A stretch of 64,000 bases of DNA from Planotetraspora sp. A-T 1434 (lineage in GTDB: Bacteria; Actinomycetota; Actinomycetes; Streptosporangiales; Streptosporangiaceae). The translations under genes and the position numbers were made by a program. Positions 1 through 13,657 of this stretch are shown here, one piece after another; within the stretch, counting starts at the first letter, position 1, and the number at the start of each line of letters is the position of its first letter. The notes under the pieces were generated by a model, which made no database searches, was not told where the DNA came from, and was given only the letters and a program-made list of their open reading frames with translations. Location: assembly GCF_025420585.1 (NCBI RefSeq), contig NZ_JAOEGB010000022.1, forward strand, positions 1 to 64,000, written 5' to 3'.

Positions 1-2916
1 AAGCTCTTCGACCGGGTCGGCGGGCGGCCGGTAGTCGCCGTGGTACGCCGCAGGCTCCGGCAGCGCGGCCCTGTCCACCTTGCCGTTGGCGGTCAGCGGC
101 CACTCCGGCAGCACGACGACGGCCGCGGGCACCATGTAGTCCGGCAGTTCCTCGGCCAGTGCGGCCCGCAGCTCCGGACCCGTCACCCCCTCGTCGGCGG
201 TCACGTAGCCGACGAGCTGGTTGTCGCCGGAGGCGGCCTTCCGCATGAGCACCAGCGCGGCCGTCACTCCCGGCCGCTGCCGCAGCGCGGCCTCGATCTC
301 GCCGAGCTCGATGCGGAAGCCGCGCAGCTTGACCTGATCGTCGAGGCGGCCCAGGAACTCCAGCGTGCCGTCCGGCAGCCACCGCACCCGATCCCCCGTC
401 CGATACAGCCGGCCCCCCTTGGACGTGGGAAAGGACCCGAACGGATCCGGCACGAAACGCTCCGCCGTCAGACCAGGACGCCCCCAATACCCACGAGCCA
501 GGCCCGGCCCACCCACGAACAGCTCCCCCGCGACCCCCACAGGGACCGGCGCCATCACCTCGTCCAGCACGTACACGTACGTGTCGCTGATGGGAGTGCC
601 GATCGGCACCGACGTGTCGCCGACCTCCTCGACCCGATGGCAGGAGGTGAAGGTCGTCGCCTCGGTCGGGCCATACCCGTTGATGATCGCGCATCCGGGG
701 AGCGCGTCGAGCGCCCGCCGCACATGCGCGGGAGACAGCGCCTCGCCACCGGCGAGAAGCTGGCGGAGCGGACGGAGATCGTCCAGGCGTTCCTCCACCA
801 TCCGGTGGAAAAGCCCGGCCGACAGCCACAGCGTCGTGACGCCCTCGGCCGCGATCACCTCGCCGATCTCGCCGAGTGCCGGCCGGGTCCCGGGGAACAG
901 CGCCAGCCGCGCGCCGTTGGCCAGCGCGCCCCACACCTCGAGCGTCGAGGCGTCGAAGGCCAGTGGGGCGAGGTGCAGGAACACCTCGTCGGCGGCGAGC
1001 CTGGCGTAGGAGGCCTCCTTCACCAGGCGCGTCACGCTGGTGTGCGTGACCGCCACCCCCTTGGGCCGTCCCGTCGAGCCCGATGTGTACATCAGGTAGA
1101 CGAGGTTGTCCGGCCGTACCGTCACCTCGGGCGCGGTCTCGCCCGCGCCCGCCAGCTCGTCCAGCAGCACGACGTTCGGGTGCTCGGGCAGGCCGCCGGC
1201 CAGCTCCGCGGTGGTCACGATGACGGTGGGCGCCGCGTCCTCGACCATGTACGTCAGGCGGGGCAGGGGATAGCCGGGGTCCAGCGGGAGGTAGGCCGCA
1301 CCGGCCTTGAGCACGCCCAGCAGCACCACAGGCAGCTCCACGTCCCGGGGCAGGCACACCCCGACGAGGTGCTCCACGCCGACGCCCCGGGCGGCCAGCT
1401 CGTTCGCCACCCCGTTGGCGCGCCGGTCCAGCTCGCCGTACGTCAGGGACCGGCCCTGGCACGAAACCGCGACCGCGGAGGCCTTGGCCCGCGCCTGCTC
1501 GGCCACCAGCTCGTGCACGACCCGCGGCCCCGCATAGGCGGAGGGTGTCACGTTCCAATCGGACAGGACGAGCTCGCGCTCGGCGGCGGGCCAGTAGACC
1601 AGGTCGGCGGGGCGGGCGCCGGGGTCGGCGGCGATGGCCGTGAGCATCCCGCGCAGGTGCCTGCCGAGCCGCTCGACCGTCTCCCGGTCGAGCCGGTTCT
1701 CGTCGTAGAGCAGCTTGAACGACAGGCCGCCGCCGTCGCGGGCGACGATGGTGAGCGGGTAGTTGGTCCATTCGCTGACGCGGGGGGCGTGCACGGTGAG
1801 CGGCTGCCCGCCAATTTTCGAACGGCCGTCGGAGTCCGGTTCGCGCGGATAGTTCTCGAACACGAGCAGGCTCTCGAACAGCGGCGATCCCGCGGGCAGC
1901 CCGCTCCACGACTGGACGTCGGCCAGCGAGGCGTAGGCGTAGCGGCGGGCGCGGTTCTGGGCGGCCTGGAGATCGGCGAGCCAGTCCGCGGACCGGGCCG
2001 CCCCCTCCAGCCGGGCCCGCACCGGGAGCGTGTTGATCAGCGGGCCCACCATGGCCTCGACCCCGTCGATCTCGGCGGGCCGCAGGGCCACGGTGGCCCC
2101 GAAGACCACGTCCCGTTCGCCGCTGTAGCGGCTGAGGAGAATCGCCCAGGCGCCCTGCGTCAGCGTGTTGACCGTGAGCTTGTGGTCGCGGGCGAACGAA
2201 CGCACGGCGACGGTCTCCGCCTCCGTGAGCGCGCAGTGGTGCTCGGCGAACCTCGGCGACTCCGATGTGGCCGCCCGGTCGGCTCCCAGCGCCGTCGGCC
2301 GCTCCAGCCCAGCCAGCTCCCCCTTCCAGAAACGCTCGGCGGCGGCCGTGTCCTGCTTCCCCAGCCAGGCGATGTAGTCCCGATAGGGCCGTACGGCAGG
2401 CGACGCCGGCGCCGATCCGCCCACGAGGGCGGCGTAGCAGGCCAGGGCCTCCTGGAGGACGAGCGGCATGGACCAGCCGTCGAGCAGCAGGTGGTGGAAG
2501 CTCCACACGAGCTGGTGGTCGGTTTCACCGAGCCGCACCAGGGTGATCCGCGTCAGCGGGGCGCGGTCGAGCGGGAAGCGGCGCGAGTGGTCGTCCGCGA
2601 GCAGCTCCTCCAGGCGGCCGTCCTGGTCCGCCGCGCCGCGCAGGTCCTCCTCCCGCCAGGGCAGCACGACCTCCCTGTGGACCACCTGGACGGGCTGCTC
2701 CAGCCTGTCCGACAGGAAGGCGGTACGCAGGATCGGGTGGCGGGCGATCACTCGCCGCCATGCCTGACGGAACAGGCCGGGAGCGAGCGGCCCGGTGATC
2801 CGGCAGGTGACCTGCACCCCATAGAGCTCCCGGTCCGGCGAGCGGAGTTCGTGCACAAGCATCCCGGCCTGGAGCGGGGACAGCTGATACAGGTCTTCGA
2901 TGGTGTCCAGGTTCAT
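1..2916 (-). CDS. NRPS, C-A module, 3' part beyond window edge
   Basis: Non-ribosomal peptide synthetase truncated by the left end of the window, with about 970 residues visible. The start ATG at 2914-2916 lies one base after the stop of the upstream NRPS, so the two are translationally coupled. An N-terminal condensation domain (about 1-440) carries HHLLLDG. An adenylation domain follows, with TSGSTGRPKG, YGPTE, YRTGDR and NGKVDR motifs, and a carrier domain should begin at the edge. Reading the ten specificity positions by eye against GrsA gives DALWLGGTFK, which resembles published valine codes. The upstream protein ends in an epimerisation domain, so this C domain should be of the D-donor (DCL) type. 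Substrate and module count are inferences; the domain order is clear. Confidence 0.93.
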   Translation of the reverse strand, partial: MNLDTIEDLYQLSPLQAGMLVHELRSPDRELYGVQVTCRITGPLAPGLFRQAWRRVIARHPILRTAFLSDRLEQPVQVVHREVVLPWREEDLRGAADQDGRLEELLADDHSRRFPLDRAPLTRITLVRLGETDHQLVWSFHHLLLDGWSMPLVLQEALACYAALVGGSAPASPAVRPYRDYIAWLGKQDTAAAERFWKGELAGLERPTALGADRAATSESPRFAEHHCALTEAETVAVRSFARDHKLTVNTLTQGAWAILLSRYSGERDVVFGATVALRPAEIDGVEAMVGPLINTLPVRARLEGAARSADWLADLQAAQNRARRYAYASLADVQSWSGLPAGSPLFESLLVFENYPREPDSDGRSKIGGQPLTVHAPRVSEWTNYPLTIVARDGGGLSFKLLYDENRLDRETVERLGRHLRGMLTAIAADPGARPADLVYWPAAERELVLSDWNVTPSAYAGPRVVHELVAEQARAKASAVAVSCQGRSLTYGELDRRANGVANELAARGVGVEHLVGVCLPRDVELPVVLLGVLKAGAAYLPLDPGYPLPRLTYMVEDAAPTVIVTTAELAGGLPEHPNVVLLDELAGAGETAPEVTVRPDNLVYLMYTSGSTGRPKGVAVTHTSVTRLVKEASYARLAADEVFLHLAPLAFDASTLEVWGALANGARLALFPGTRPALGEIGEVIAAEGVTTLWLSAGLFHRMVEERLDDLRPLRQLLAGGEALSPAHVRRALDALPGCAIINGYGPTEATTFTSCHRVEEVGDTSVPIGTPISDTYVYVLDEVMAPVPVGVAGELFVGGPGLARGYWGRPGLTAERFVPDPFGSFPTSKGGRLYRTGDRVRWLPDGTLEFLGRLDDQVKLRGFRIELGEIEAALRQRPGVTAALVLMRKAASGDNQLVGYVTADEGVTGPELRAALAEELPDYMVPAAVVVLPEWPLTANGKVDRAALPEPAAYHGDYRPPADPVEEL

Positions 2917-2917
2917 G

Positions 2918-5900
2918 TCATGACCGTCCGGGATCGAGAAGGGCGGCGAGGACGTCGGCGTCGCGCCGGCTGAGCCGCGCCAGGGGGAAGTCGGAGGCGG
3001 CGAGTGGCTCGTCCGCCTGTTCGGCGTAGGCCCGCAGCCGGCGGACGAAGGCGTCCGAGAGGCGCTCGACGGTCGAGGCGCGCAGGGTGTCCTCGCTGTA
3101 CGTCCAGGAGAAGCGCAGCCTTCCGCCGCTGACGAAGCCGTCGACCTCGAGGAGGTGAGGACGGCGCTGCCGCGGGCTCCTGTCGTCCGCGCCCGACTCC
3201 CTGACCAGAGTGAAGAGCGTGGAGAAGGACGCGTCGAACTGGCCGAGGTAGTTGAAGCTGACCTGCGGATGAGGCGTCGCGGCGAGCCGCCCGCCGAGGT
3301 GGCGCAGGACACCGAAGCCGATGCCGCGGCGCGGCAGCCGGCGCAGCTGCTCCTTGACGTGGCGCAGCTCCTCCCGGTCGTCGCGGGACGGGCCGAGGTC
3401 GAGCAGCAGGGGGAAGACCGAGGTGAACCAGCCGATGGTGCGTGAGACGTCCACGTCGGGTGCGAGCGGTTCGCGCCCGTGCCCTTCGAGCGTGAGGAAG
3501 AGCGAGCGCGACCCCGTCCACTCACCGAACGCCTGCGTGAACGCGGTGAGCAGCACGTCGTTGACCTCGGTGCGGAACGCCTGGGACGCCTTCCTGAGCA
3601 GGTCGCGGGTGTGCCGCTCGTCGAGCCCGTCCCAGTGCCTGCGCAGCGACGCCACGCTGTTCGCACCGCCGGGGAAGTCGACGGGCAGCGGCGCCGGGTC
3701 GCGCGGCGCCTGGCCGCTCCAGTAGCCGATCTCGTCGCGCAGCCCGTCGGCGTGCTCGCGCAGGTGCCGGGACCACCCCTGGAAGGACAGCGTCTTGGCC
3801 GGGAACCGAACGTCCTCGCCGCGCCGGAGCTGCCCGCAGGCCGACTCCAGATCCTCGATGAGCACGCGCCACGACACCCCGTCGACCACGAGGTGGTGCA
3901 CCACGAGGAGCAGGACGCCGTCCGCGAACAGCACGGCCCGCACCAGCGGCGCCTCCCCCAGGTCGAGATCGGCCTGGGCCTCCCCGATGGCGTCCTCAGT
4001 GCACGGAGCCGTGGTCACCCTCAGGACCACCCTGGCCGGTTCCTCGACGTGCTCCTGCCGCCACCCCGAGGCGTCGCGGACGAACCGCAGGCGGAGCGCG
4101 TCGTGGTGGCGCACCACCTGGTTGACCGCCTCCTCCAGCACGTCAGGGTCGACGTGTTCGCGCAGCTCCAGCAGGAAGGTCTGGTTGAAGTGGTGGGGGT
4201 CGGCCGGGTCCTGGTCGAAGAACCACCGCTGGACCGGTGTGAGCGGCACCTCTCCCGTGACCGGCCCCTCGCAAGCCGCGACGGGGACCGGCTCGTACGG
4301 CACGGCCGCCGCCAGCCGGGCGACCGTCGGGTGGTCGAAGGGGTCGCGGGTGGTGAGGCGCAGGCCCGCCTGCCGGGCGCGCGCGACGATCTGGATGCTC
4401 ACGATGGAGTCGCCGCCCAGAGCGAAGAAGTCGTCGTCGGCTCCCACCCTCGGCAGCCCGAGCACGGCCGCGTAGATGCCGGCGAGGATCTCCTCCACCG
4501 GGCCGGCGGGGGTCCGGTAGCCACTGTCGCCGGGGACGGGGTCGGGCAGCGCCGCCCTGTCCACCTTGCCATTGGCGGTCAGCGGCCACTCGGGCACCAC
4601 GACGACCACCGCGGGCACCATGTAGCCCGGCAGGCGCTCCGCCAGCGCCGCCCGCAGATCCCGGCCCGGCAGCCGCCCGCCGCCGGCGGTCACGTAGCCG
4701 ACCAGCTGATCGTCTCCGGATGCCGCCCGCCGCATCACGACCACGGCGTCGTCCACCCCGGCCTGCTCACGCAGCGCGGCCTCGATCTCGCCGAGCTCGA
4801 TGCGGAAGCCGCGCAGCTTGACCTGGTCGTCGAGACGGCCCAGGAACTCGAGGGTCCCGTCGGGCCGCCACCGCACCCGGTCCCCGGTCCGATAGAGCCG
4901 CTCCCCCGGCTCGAACGGATCCGGCACGAACCGCTCCGCCGTCAGACCGGGACGCCCCCAGTACTCCCGGGCCAGGCCGTCCCCGCCGACGAACAGCTCC
5001 CCCGCGTCCCCGGCGGGGACGGGCGCCAGCGCCTCGTCCAGCACCCACACGCGGGTGCGGGAGATGGGGCCGCCGAGCGACGGCTCGCCCGGCAGCGGCC
5101 CCTCCGGCACCACGCCAGACGTGGTCACCACCGAGTACTCCGTCGGCCCGTAGTTGTTGACCAGAGTGAACGGCAGGCCCGGCCGTGGGTGGCGGTGCAG
5201 CGCCGCCCCTCCGGTGAGCAGCACCCGCAGCGCGCACTCCGCCGGCCAGTCCAGCAGCAGCGCCCGCTCGGCCAGCGGCGTCGGCAGGAACGCCACCGTC
5301 ACCCCTTCGCCGAGCAGCCACTCCCGCAGCAGCTCGGCCGAGGGCCGCGTCTCCTCCGGCGGCAGGCAGACGCGCGCTCCGGCCGTGAGGTACGGCCAGA
5401 GCTCCCAGCCCGCGGCGTCGAAGCCCAGCCCGGCGACGAGGCTGGCCCGGTCCGCCGCCGTCACGCCGAACGTACGGCAGTGCCACTCGATCAGGTTGAC
5501 GATCCCCCGATGCGGGACCGCCACCCCCTTGGGCCGTCCCGTCGAGCCCGACGTGTAGATGACGTAGGCCAGGTGGTCCGGCCGTACGGGAACGCGGAGA
5601 TCGGTCCCGCCGGCCGCCCGCAGCTCGGCCGCGACCGCCGGGTCGTCGAGGATCAGCAGCCCCGGATGCGAAGGAAGGCTCGCGGCCGGCTCCGCGGTGC
5701 TCACCACCGCGGTCGGCGCCACGTCATCGATCATGTAGGCCAGCCGCGCCGGCGGAAGGCCCGGGTCGAGCGGCACATAGGCCGCGCCCGCCTTGAGCAC
5801 GCCCAGCAGCACCACAGGCAGCTCGACATCTCGGGACAGGCACACCGCCACCCGATGCTCGATCCCCACCCCGCGCGCCTTCAGCAGGTTCGCCACCTGG

Positions 5901-6022
5901 TTGGCGCGGCGCTCCAGCTCGCCGTACGTCAGGAACCGGCCCGCGCCCGAGACCGCCACCGCCGAGGGGGTGGCGAGGGCCTGTTCGGTGACCATCTGAT
6001 GCAGGACGACCGACTTGTTCAT
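2918..6022 (-). CDS. NRPS initiation module A-T-E, probably leucine
   Basis: NRPS of 1034 residues with adenylation (about 1-500), peptidyl carrier (GGDSI near residue 539) and epimerisation (HHLVVDGVSW near residue 709) domains. It has no N-terminal condensation domain, so it can start a chain. The specificity residues read DAWFLGNVVK, identical to a classical leucine code, so the module probably loads L-Leu and passes D-Leu to the next enzyme. The ATG at 6020-6022 overlaps the stop of the MFS gene (ATGA), with GGAG nine bases upstream. The open frame continues upstream beyond 6022, but that part is the shadow of the transporter. Domain identity is certain; the amino acid is inferred. Confidence 0.94.
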   Translation of the reverse strand: MNKSVVLHQMVTEQALATPSAVAVSGAGRFLTYGELERRANQVANLLKARGVGIEHRVAVCLSRDVELPVVLLGVLKAGAAYVPLDPGLPPARLAYMIDDVAPTAVVSTAEPAASLPSHPGLLILDDPAVAAELRAAGGTDLRVPVRPDHLAYVIYTSGSTGRPKGVAVPHRGIVNLIEWHCRTFGVTAADRASLVAGLGFDAAGWELWPYLTAGARVCLPPEETRPSAELLREWLLGEGVTVAFLPTPLAERALLLDWPAECALRVLLTGGAALHRHPRPGLPFTLVNNYGPTEYSVVTTSGVVPEGPLPGEPSLGGPISRTRVWVLDEALAPVPAGDAGELFVGGDGLAREYWGRPGLTAERFVPDPFEPGERLYRTGDRVRWRPDGTLEFLGRLDDQVKLRGFRIELGEIEAALREQAGVDDAVVVMRRAASGDDQLVGYVTAGGGRLPGRDLRAALAERLPGYMVPAVVVVVPEWPLTANGKVDRAALPDPVPGDSGYRTPAGPVEEILAGIYAAVLGLPRVGADDDFFALGGDSIVSIQIVARARQAGLRLTTRDPFDHPTVARLAAAVPYEPVPVAACEGPVTGEVPLTPVQRWFFDQDPADPHHFNQTFLLELREHVDPDVLEEAVNQVVRHHDALRLRFVRDASGWRQEHVEEPARVVLRVTTAPCTEDAIGEAQADLDLGEAPLVRAVLFADGVLLLVVHHLVVDGVSWRVLIEDLESACGQLRRGEDVRFPAKTLSFQGWSRHLREHADGLRDEIGYWSGQAPRDPAPLPVDFPGGANSVASLRRHWDGLDERHTRDLLRKASQAFRTEVNDVLLTAFTQAFGEWTGSRSLFLTLEGHGREPLAPDVDVSRTIGWFTSVFPLLLDLGPSRDDREELRHVKEQLRRLPRRGIGFGVLRHLGGRLAATPHPQVSFNYLGQFDASFSTLFTLVRESGADDRSPRQRRPHLLEVDGFVSGGRLRFSWTYSEDTLRASTVERLSDAFVRRLRAYAEQADEPLAASDFPLARLSRRDADVLAALLDPGRS

Positions 6023-7278
6023 GACTGCGTCTCCGGAATCTCCAATGTGATGGCTTTCGCCGAAGCGGCGGCGTTGCCGTGGGTGGCCGCGACGCGGGTC
6101 AGCAGGAGGGCGCCCGCGCTGGCCACGATGGCGGCGGTGAGGAACACGGGCACCGGGCCGCTCGCCTCCAGGAGCGCCCCCGCGCACAGGTACCCGGCCG
6201 CGCCGGCCAGCAGGTTGCCGGTGACGAGCGCGGTCATGACCTGGGTGCGAAGCGCCTCGGGCGGCCGCAGCGTGATCACGGTGATGTAGGCGGTGTTGAG
6301 CACGGGCACGCACACGCCGCTGACGACCAGCAGCGCCCCCACGGCCACGGCGGGCAGCGGCAGGGCGAGCGCCCACAGCGGCAGCGCGGTGACGCAAGCG
6401 GCGAAACCGCCCAGCCGGAGGGGTGGCACCCGGCCCGCCAGCCGGAAGGCCAGCAGGCTCCCCGCCACCGAGCCGCCGCCCCATGCCGCCAGCAGCCAGC
6501 CCAGCACCGCCGGATCGTCGCCGAATCTGCCCCGGGTGAGGACGGGCAGCGTGGCCAGCAGGACGGGGAACAGGAAGCCGTACATGAGGGTGGCGCCGGC
6601 GAGCCGTACGAGCAGCGGGTCGCGGAGCAGGTGGCGGAGCCCCGCCGACACACCGCCCTGGTCGTCTGCCGAGCTCCGTCCGCCTCCCCCGGGAAGCAGG
6701 GGAAGCAGGCCCAGCAGCAGGAAGGAGATCACGTACGACACCGCGTCCAGCCAGAGGACGTTGACGGCGCCGACGGCGGCGATCAGCGCGCCCGCCGCGG
6801 CGGGCCCGGCGAAGGCGGCGAAGCGGGTGCCGCCCTCGATGAGGCTGTTCGCCCGCGCGACGGTGACCTCCTCGTGGAAGACCTCGGGCAGCACCGACCG
6901 CTGGCAGGCGAGATACGGCGCGGTGAACGCGCCCACCCCGCACACCAGCAGCAGGAGCAGCGGAAACGACAGCACGCCGAGGGCGTCGAGCAACGGGATC
7001 ATGGCGATCAGCACGGCCCGGCTCAGGTCGGCCAGCCGCATGGCGGCCCTGATCCCGACGCGGGCGACCAGCATCGCGCTGGGCAGCCCGAGCAGGGCCA
7101 CGGGGACGAGCTCGGCCGCGAAGACGGCCGCCATCCGGGCCGGCGAGTCCGTGGCGCGCAGGGCGAACCACGGCAGCGCGACGAAGCTGAGCTGCGTCCC
7201 GAGCCCGGACAGCGTCTCGGCCGCGACCAGCCCGAAGAGGGTCCTGCCGGGTGTCGAGGCCAGTGGCGAGGCGGTCAT
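6019..7278 (-). CDS. MFS exporter (EntS/MFS_3 type)
   Basis: A 419-residue membrane protein with about twelve hydrophobic segments and an MFS loop (LVARVGIRAAMRLADLSRA) after the second or third helix. It resembles the siderophore and macrolide exporters of the EntS/MFS_3 group. It lies between the NTF2-like gene (4-base gap) and the NRPS gene (ATGA overlap), so it belongs to the PKS-NRPS operon and is the likely exporter or self-resistance pump for its product. The substrate is inferred from position only. Confidence 0.9.
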   Translation of the reverse strand: MTASPLASTPGRTLFGLVAAETLSGLGTQLSFVALPWFALRATDSPARMAAVFAAELVPVALLGLPSAMLVARVGIRAAMRLADLSRAVLIAMIPLLDALGVLSFPLLLLLVCGVGAFTAPYLACQRSVLPEVFHEEVTVARANSLIEGGTRFAAFAGPAAAGALIAAVGAVNVLWLDAVSYVISFLLLGLLPLLPGGGGRSSADDQGGVSAGLRHLLRDPLLVRLAGATLMYGFLFPVLLATLPVLTRGRFGDDPAVLGWLLAAWGGGSVAGSLLAFRLAGRVPPLRLGGFAACVTALPLWALALPLPAVAVGALLVVSGVCVPVLNTAYITVITLRPPEALRTQVMTALVTGNLLAGAAGYLCAGALLEASGPVPVFLTAAIVASAGALLLTRVAATHGNAAASAKAITLEIPETQS

Positions 7279-7282
7279 CGGC

Positions 7283-7717
7283 TCAGTGGCTGTGGTCGTG
7301 GGCGATCCGGAGCAGACCGCCGTCCCGCACCAGGATGAGCGAGCTCACGGCCTGCGCGGGGACCCGCGTGTCCCCTCCGCTGATGCCGGCGAGGGCGACG
7401 GTGTGGAGCGTTCCAGTGCCGACCACGTCGGTGTGGAGCTGCTCGTAGGTCAGCGTCGGCCGGTCGAACCCGGGCTTGAACATCGGGGCCTCGGCGTAGA
7501 ACCGGGCGATGCGCGACGTGCCGCGCAGCACCACGGTCTCCCGGTCCTGGACGGGCCCGTCCCCCGGCTCGTAGATGACCATCGTGGTCTCCTCGGACGG
7601 CAGGTAGGCCGCCATGTAGGCCTCGTAGTCGCCCGTGTTGTACGCCTCGGCGACCTCGTGCAGGAAGGCGTCGACCTCGGCGCGGACGCCGGGCGGCGCG
7701 GGCATGGGGTAGGTCAT
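7283..7717 (-). CDS. NTF2/SnoaL-like fold protein
   Basis: A 144-residue protein with the look of the NTF2-like superfamily: an N-terminal helix with FLHEVAEAYNTGDYEAY, then strands ending in a C-terminal sheet (SSLILVRDGGLLRIAHDHS). Such proteins serve as cyclases, dehydratases or small accessory proteins in natural-product clusters. The ATG at 7715-7717 overlaps the halogenase stop (ATGA). Whether it is catalytic or a partner of the halogenase or NRPS cannot be told from sequence. Confidence 0.75.
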   Translation of the reverse strand: MTYPMPAPPGVRAEVDAFLHEVAEAYNTGDYEAYMAAYLPSEETTMVIYEPGDGPVQDRETVVLRGTSRIARFYAEAPMFKPGFDRPTLTYEQLHTDVVGTGTLHTVALAGISGGDTRVPAQAVSSLILVRDGGLLRIAHDHSH

Positions 7718-9184
7718 CGCTCCACCGCTTCCGTGGGCTCGTCCACCCGCACGAGGGCCAGGTGCGGCGTGGTCCGCACGAAGAAGCCGTTCAGCGCCGT
7801 CTCCTCCGACAGGGCGTACTCGTTGGGGGCGACCAGCGGCCGCACCTCCGCCAGCACCTGCTCCTGCTCCTCCTCGGGCAGTCCGGCGAGCCAGGCGTCG
7901 TCCCTGCCGGAGCCCTGGGCGAAGTAGACGTCGATGAGGCGGCGCATCTCCGACACGACCAGCGCGCTGCCGCCACCTTCCGCGTCGTCGAGGTCCTCCA
8001 GCCCTGACACGACGTTCCAGAAGGCATGGATGATCCGGCCGTCGGCGACCTCCTCGCGCGACATCCGGTGCGCGTCCCAGAACAGCGACTTCTTGCCCCG
8101 GTAGTTCAGGTAGAGCGACGACACGAGGACCAGGAAGCGGATGTAGGCGGTCTGGTAGGCGCCGCGGTAGTACTCGGCGACCTCGTCCTCGCGGAGCTCG
8201 CCTCTTAGGATGCTGGAGACCCCGGCCGCGGCGAGGGTGGCGCTGAACGTGGCCAGGTGGACACCAGTGGACAGCAGCGGGTCGAGGAAGCTGGCCGCGT
8301 CGCCGGCGATGAAGTAACCCGGACCGGCCGACTCCTCGCAGATGTAGGAGAAGTCCTGCTCGACCTGGACCGGCCGGACCCGCGTCCCCGATTCCAGCAG
8401 GCCGGAGATGAGCGGCGACTCGGCCAGCGCGTCGCCGTACAACTCTTCGATCGTGCGGCCCTGGTCGCGACGGCTCTGGAAGCTCTGCTTGTGAGCGACG
8501 ACGCCGACGCTGAGGGTGCCGTCGTGCAGTGGGATGGCCCAGATCCAGCCGTCCTGGATGGAGCCGACCTGGATGGCCCCGGGCGGGCCGTGCCGCGGCG
8601 GCGTGGTGCCGGTCCAGTAGCTGTAGGCGGCGACGTTGCGGAAGCCCTCGTTGTAGCGGCGGCCGCCCAGGTAGCGGGTGGCCAGCAGGCCGGCGCGGCC
8701 CGAGGCGTCGATGAGGTAGTCGAAGGAGATTTCGCCGGTCTCCTCGGCATCGCGGGTGTTCACCCATTTCACCGAGGTGGGACGGCCGTCGGTGAAGACG
8801 ACCTCGGTCGCCTTGACGCCCTGGCGTACGCGCACGCCCTGGCTCTCCGCGTGTTCGAGCAGCAGGTGGTCGAACTCCGAGCGGATGACCTGGAAGCCGT
8901 ACCCGTCCTTGAACTCGGCGGGGTCGCCGAAGACGATCTCGAAGGTGTCGTCACCCCATTCGAGGTAGCCGCCGTATTTCCTGACGAAGCCGTGCCGCTC
9001 GGCCTTCTCCCTGGCGCCGATGAGATCGAGCACGGTGAGGATCGAGGGCAGCAGCGACTCGCCGATGTGCTCACGGGGGAACCGGTCACGTTCGAGCAGG
9101 GTGACCTGGAAGCCCTCGCGGGCGAGCAGTGACGCGGCGGTCGATCCCGCCGGGCCCCCGCCGATGACGAGGACGTTCGTGGTT

Positions 9185-9192
<8 letters not shown>
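7714..9192 (-). CDS. flavin-dependent halogenase
   Basis: A 492-residue FAD enzyme. The N-terminal GGGPAGSTAA dinucleotide-binding motif, the GESLLPS segment and the WIWAIP motif (WxWxIP) place it among FADH2-dependent halogenases rather than plain monooxygenases. It probably chlorinates an electron-rich or enolisable carbon, possibly on a carrier-bound intermediate; the substrate is unknown. The ATG at 9190-9192 has AGGAGG upstream and overlaps the end of the PKS gene by eight bases. A partner flavin reductase is not encoded nearby in the operon. The reductase gene at the far right edge of the window is unlinked. Confidence 0.88.
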
Positions 9193-13357
<4,165 letters not shown>

Positions 13358-13657
13358 GCTTCAATCCCCCCGGACACGGCCGTGTCCCCCGTAAGTCGAA
13401 TGGTCCCCACCTTCGCCGAACACGGATAACGGTCACAAAGCCGTCTTGCGACAGACTTGCAGGGGAATGGGATTCCTAGTCAGAGCAGCTGTTCTCCAGC
13501 TTCATTGGCCGTTGACCAGCGACCACTGACGGCGGCCACCAGCGAGGTGAACGACGGTGCGGAAGTGACCGTCGTCATCGATTGCCCGGCTCCGGTAACC
13601 GACCAGCCTGGTGGATCCGCACCGGCGCCCGGCCACCGAACGCCAGTGCCACGGGAG
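13358..13657 (-). promoter_or_regulatory. leader and promoter region of the PKS-NRPS operon
   Basis: About 300 bases between the PKS start and the end of the DMT gene. The region should hold the promoter for the minus-strand biosynthetic operon. Apart from the palindrome nearest the start codon I see no convincing -35/-10 pair, and no gene. Confidence 0.3.
13372..13387. promoter_or_regulatory. 16-bp perfect palindrome upstream of the PKS start
   Basis: GGACACGGCCGTGTCC is its own reverse complement. It ends 15 bases before the PKS ATG, directly upstream of the G-rich ribosome-binding site. It could be an operator or an mRNA hairpin controlling translation of the whole operon. No regulator is identified. 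Confidence 0.4.

Noticed and set aside
40-2973. 977-codon open frame on the plus strand
   Set aside because: Antisense shadow of the NRPS gene. Its translation is low-complexity Arg/Gly/Pro-rich with no domain, while the minus strand shows full C and A motifs.
3479-6289. 936-codon open frame on the plus strand
   Set aside because: Antisense shadow of the A-T-E NRPS, caused by high G/C. No domain is visible.
6023-7171. N-terminal extension of the A-T-E NRPS frame up to 7171
   Set aside because: This part runs in another frame over the MFS gene and gives Arg/Ala-rich sequence. The adenylation domain starts at 6022 with its own ribosome-binding site.
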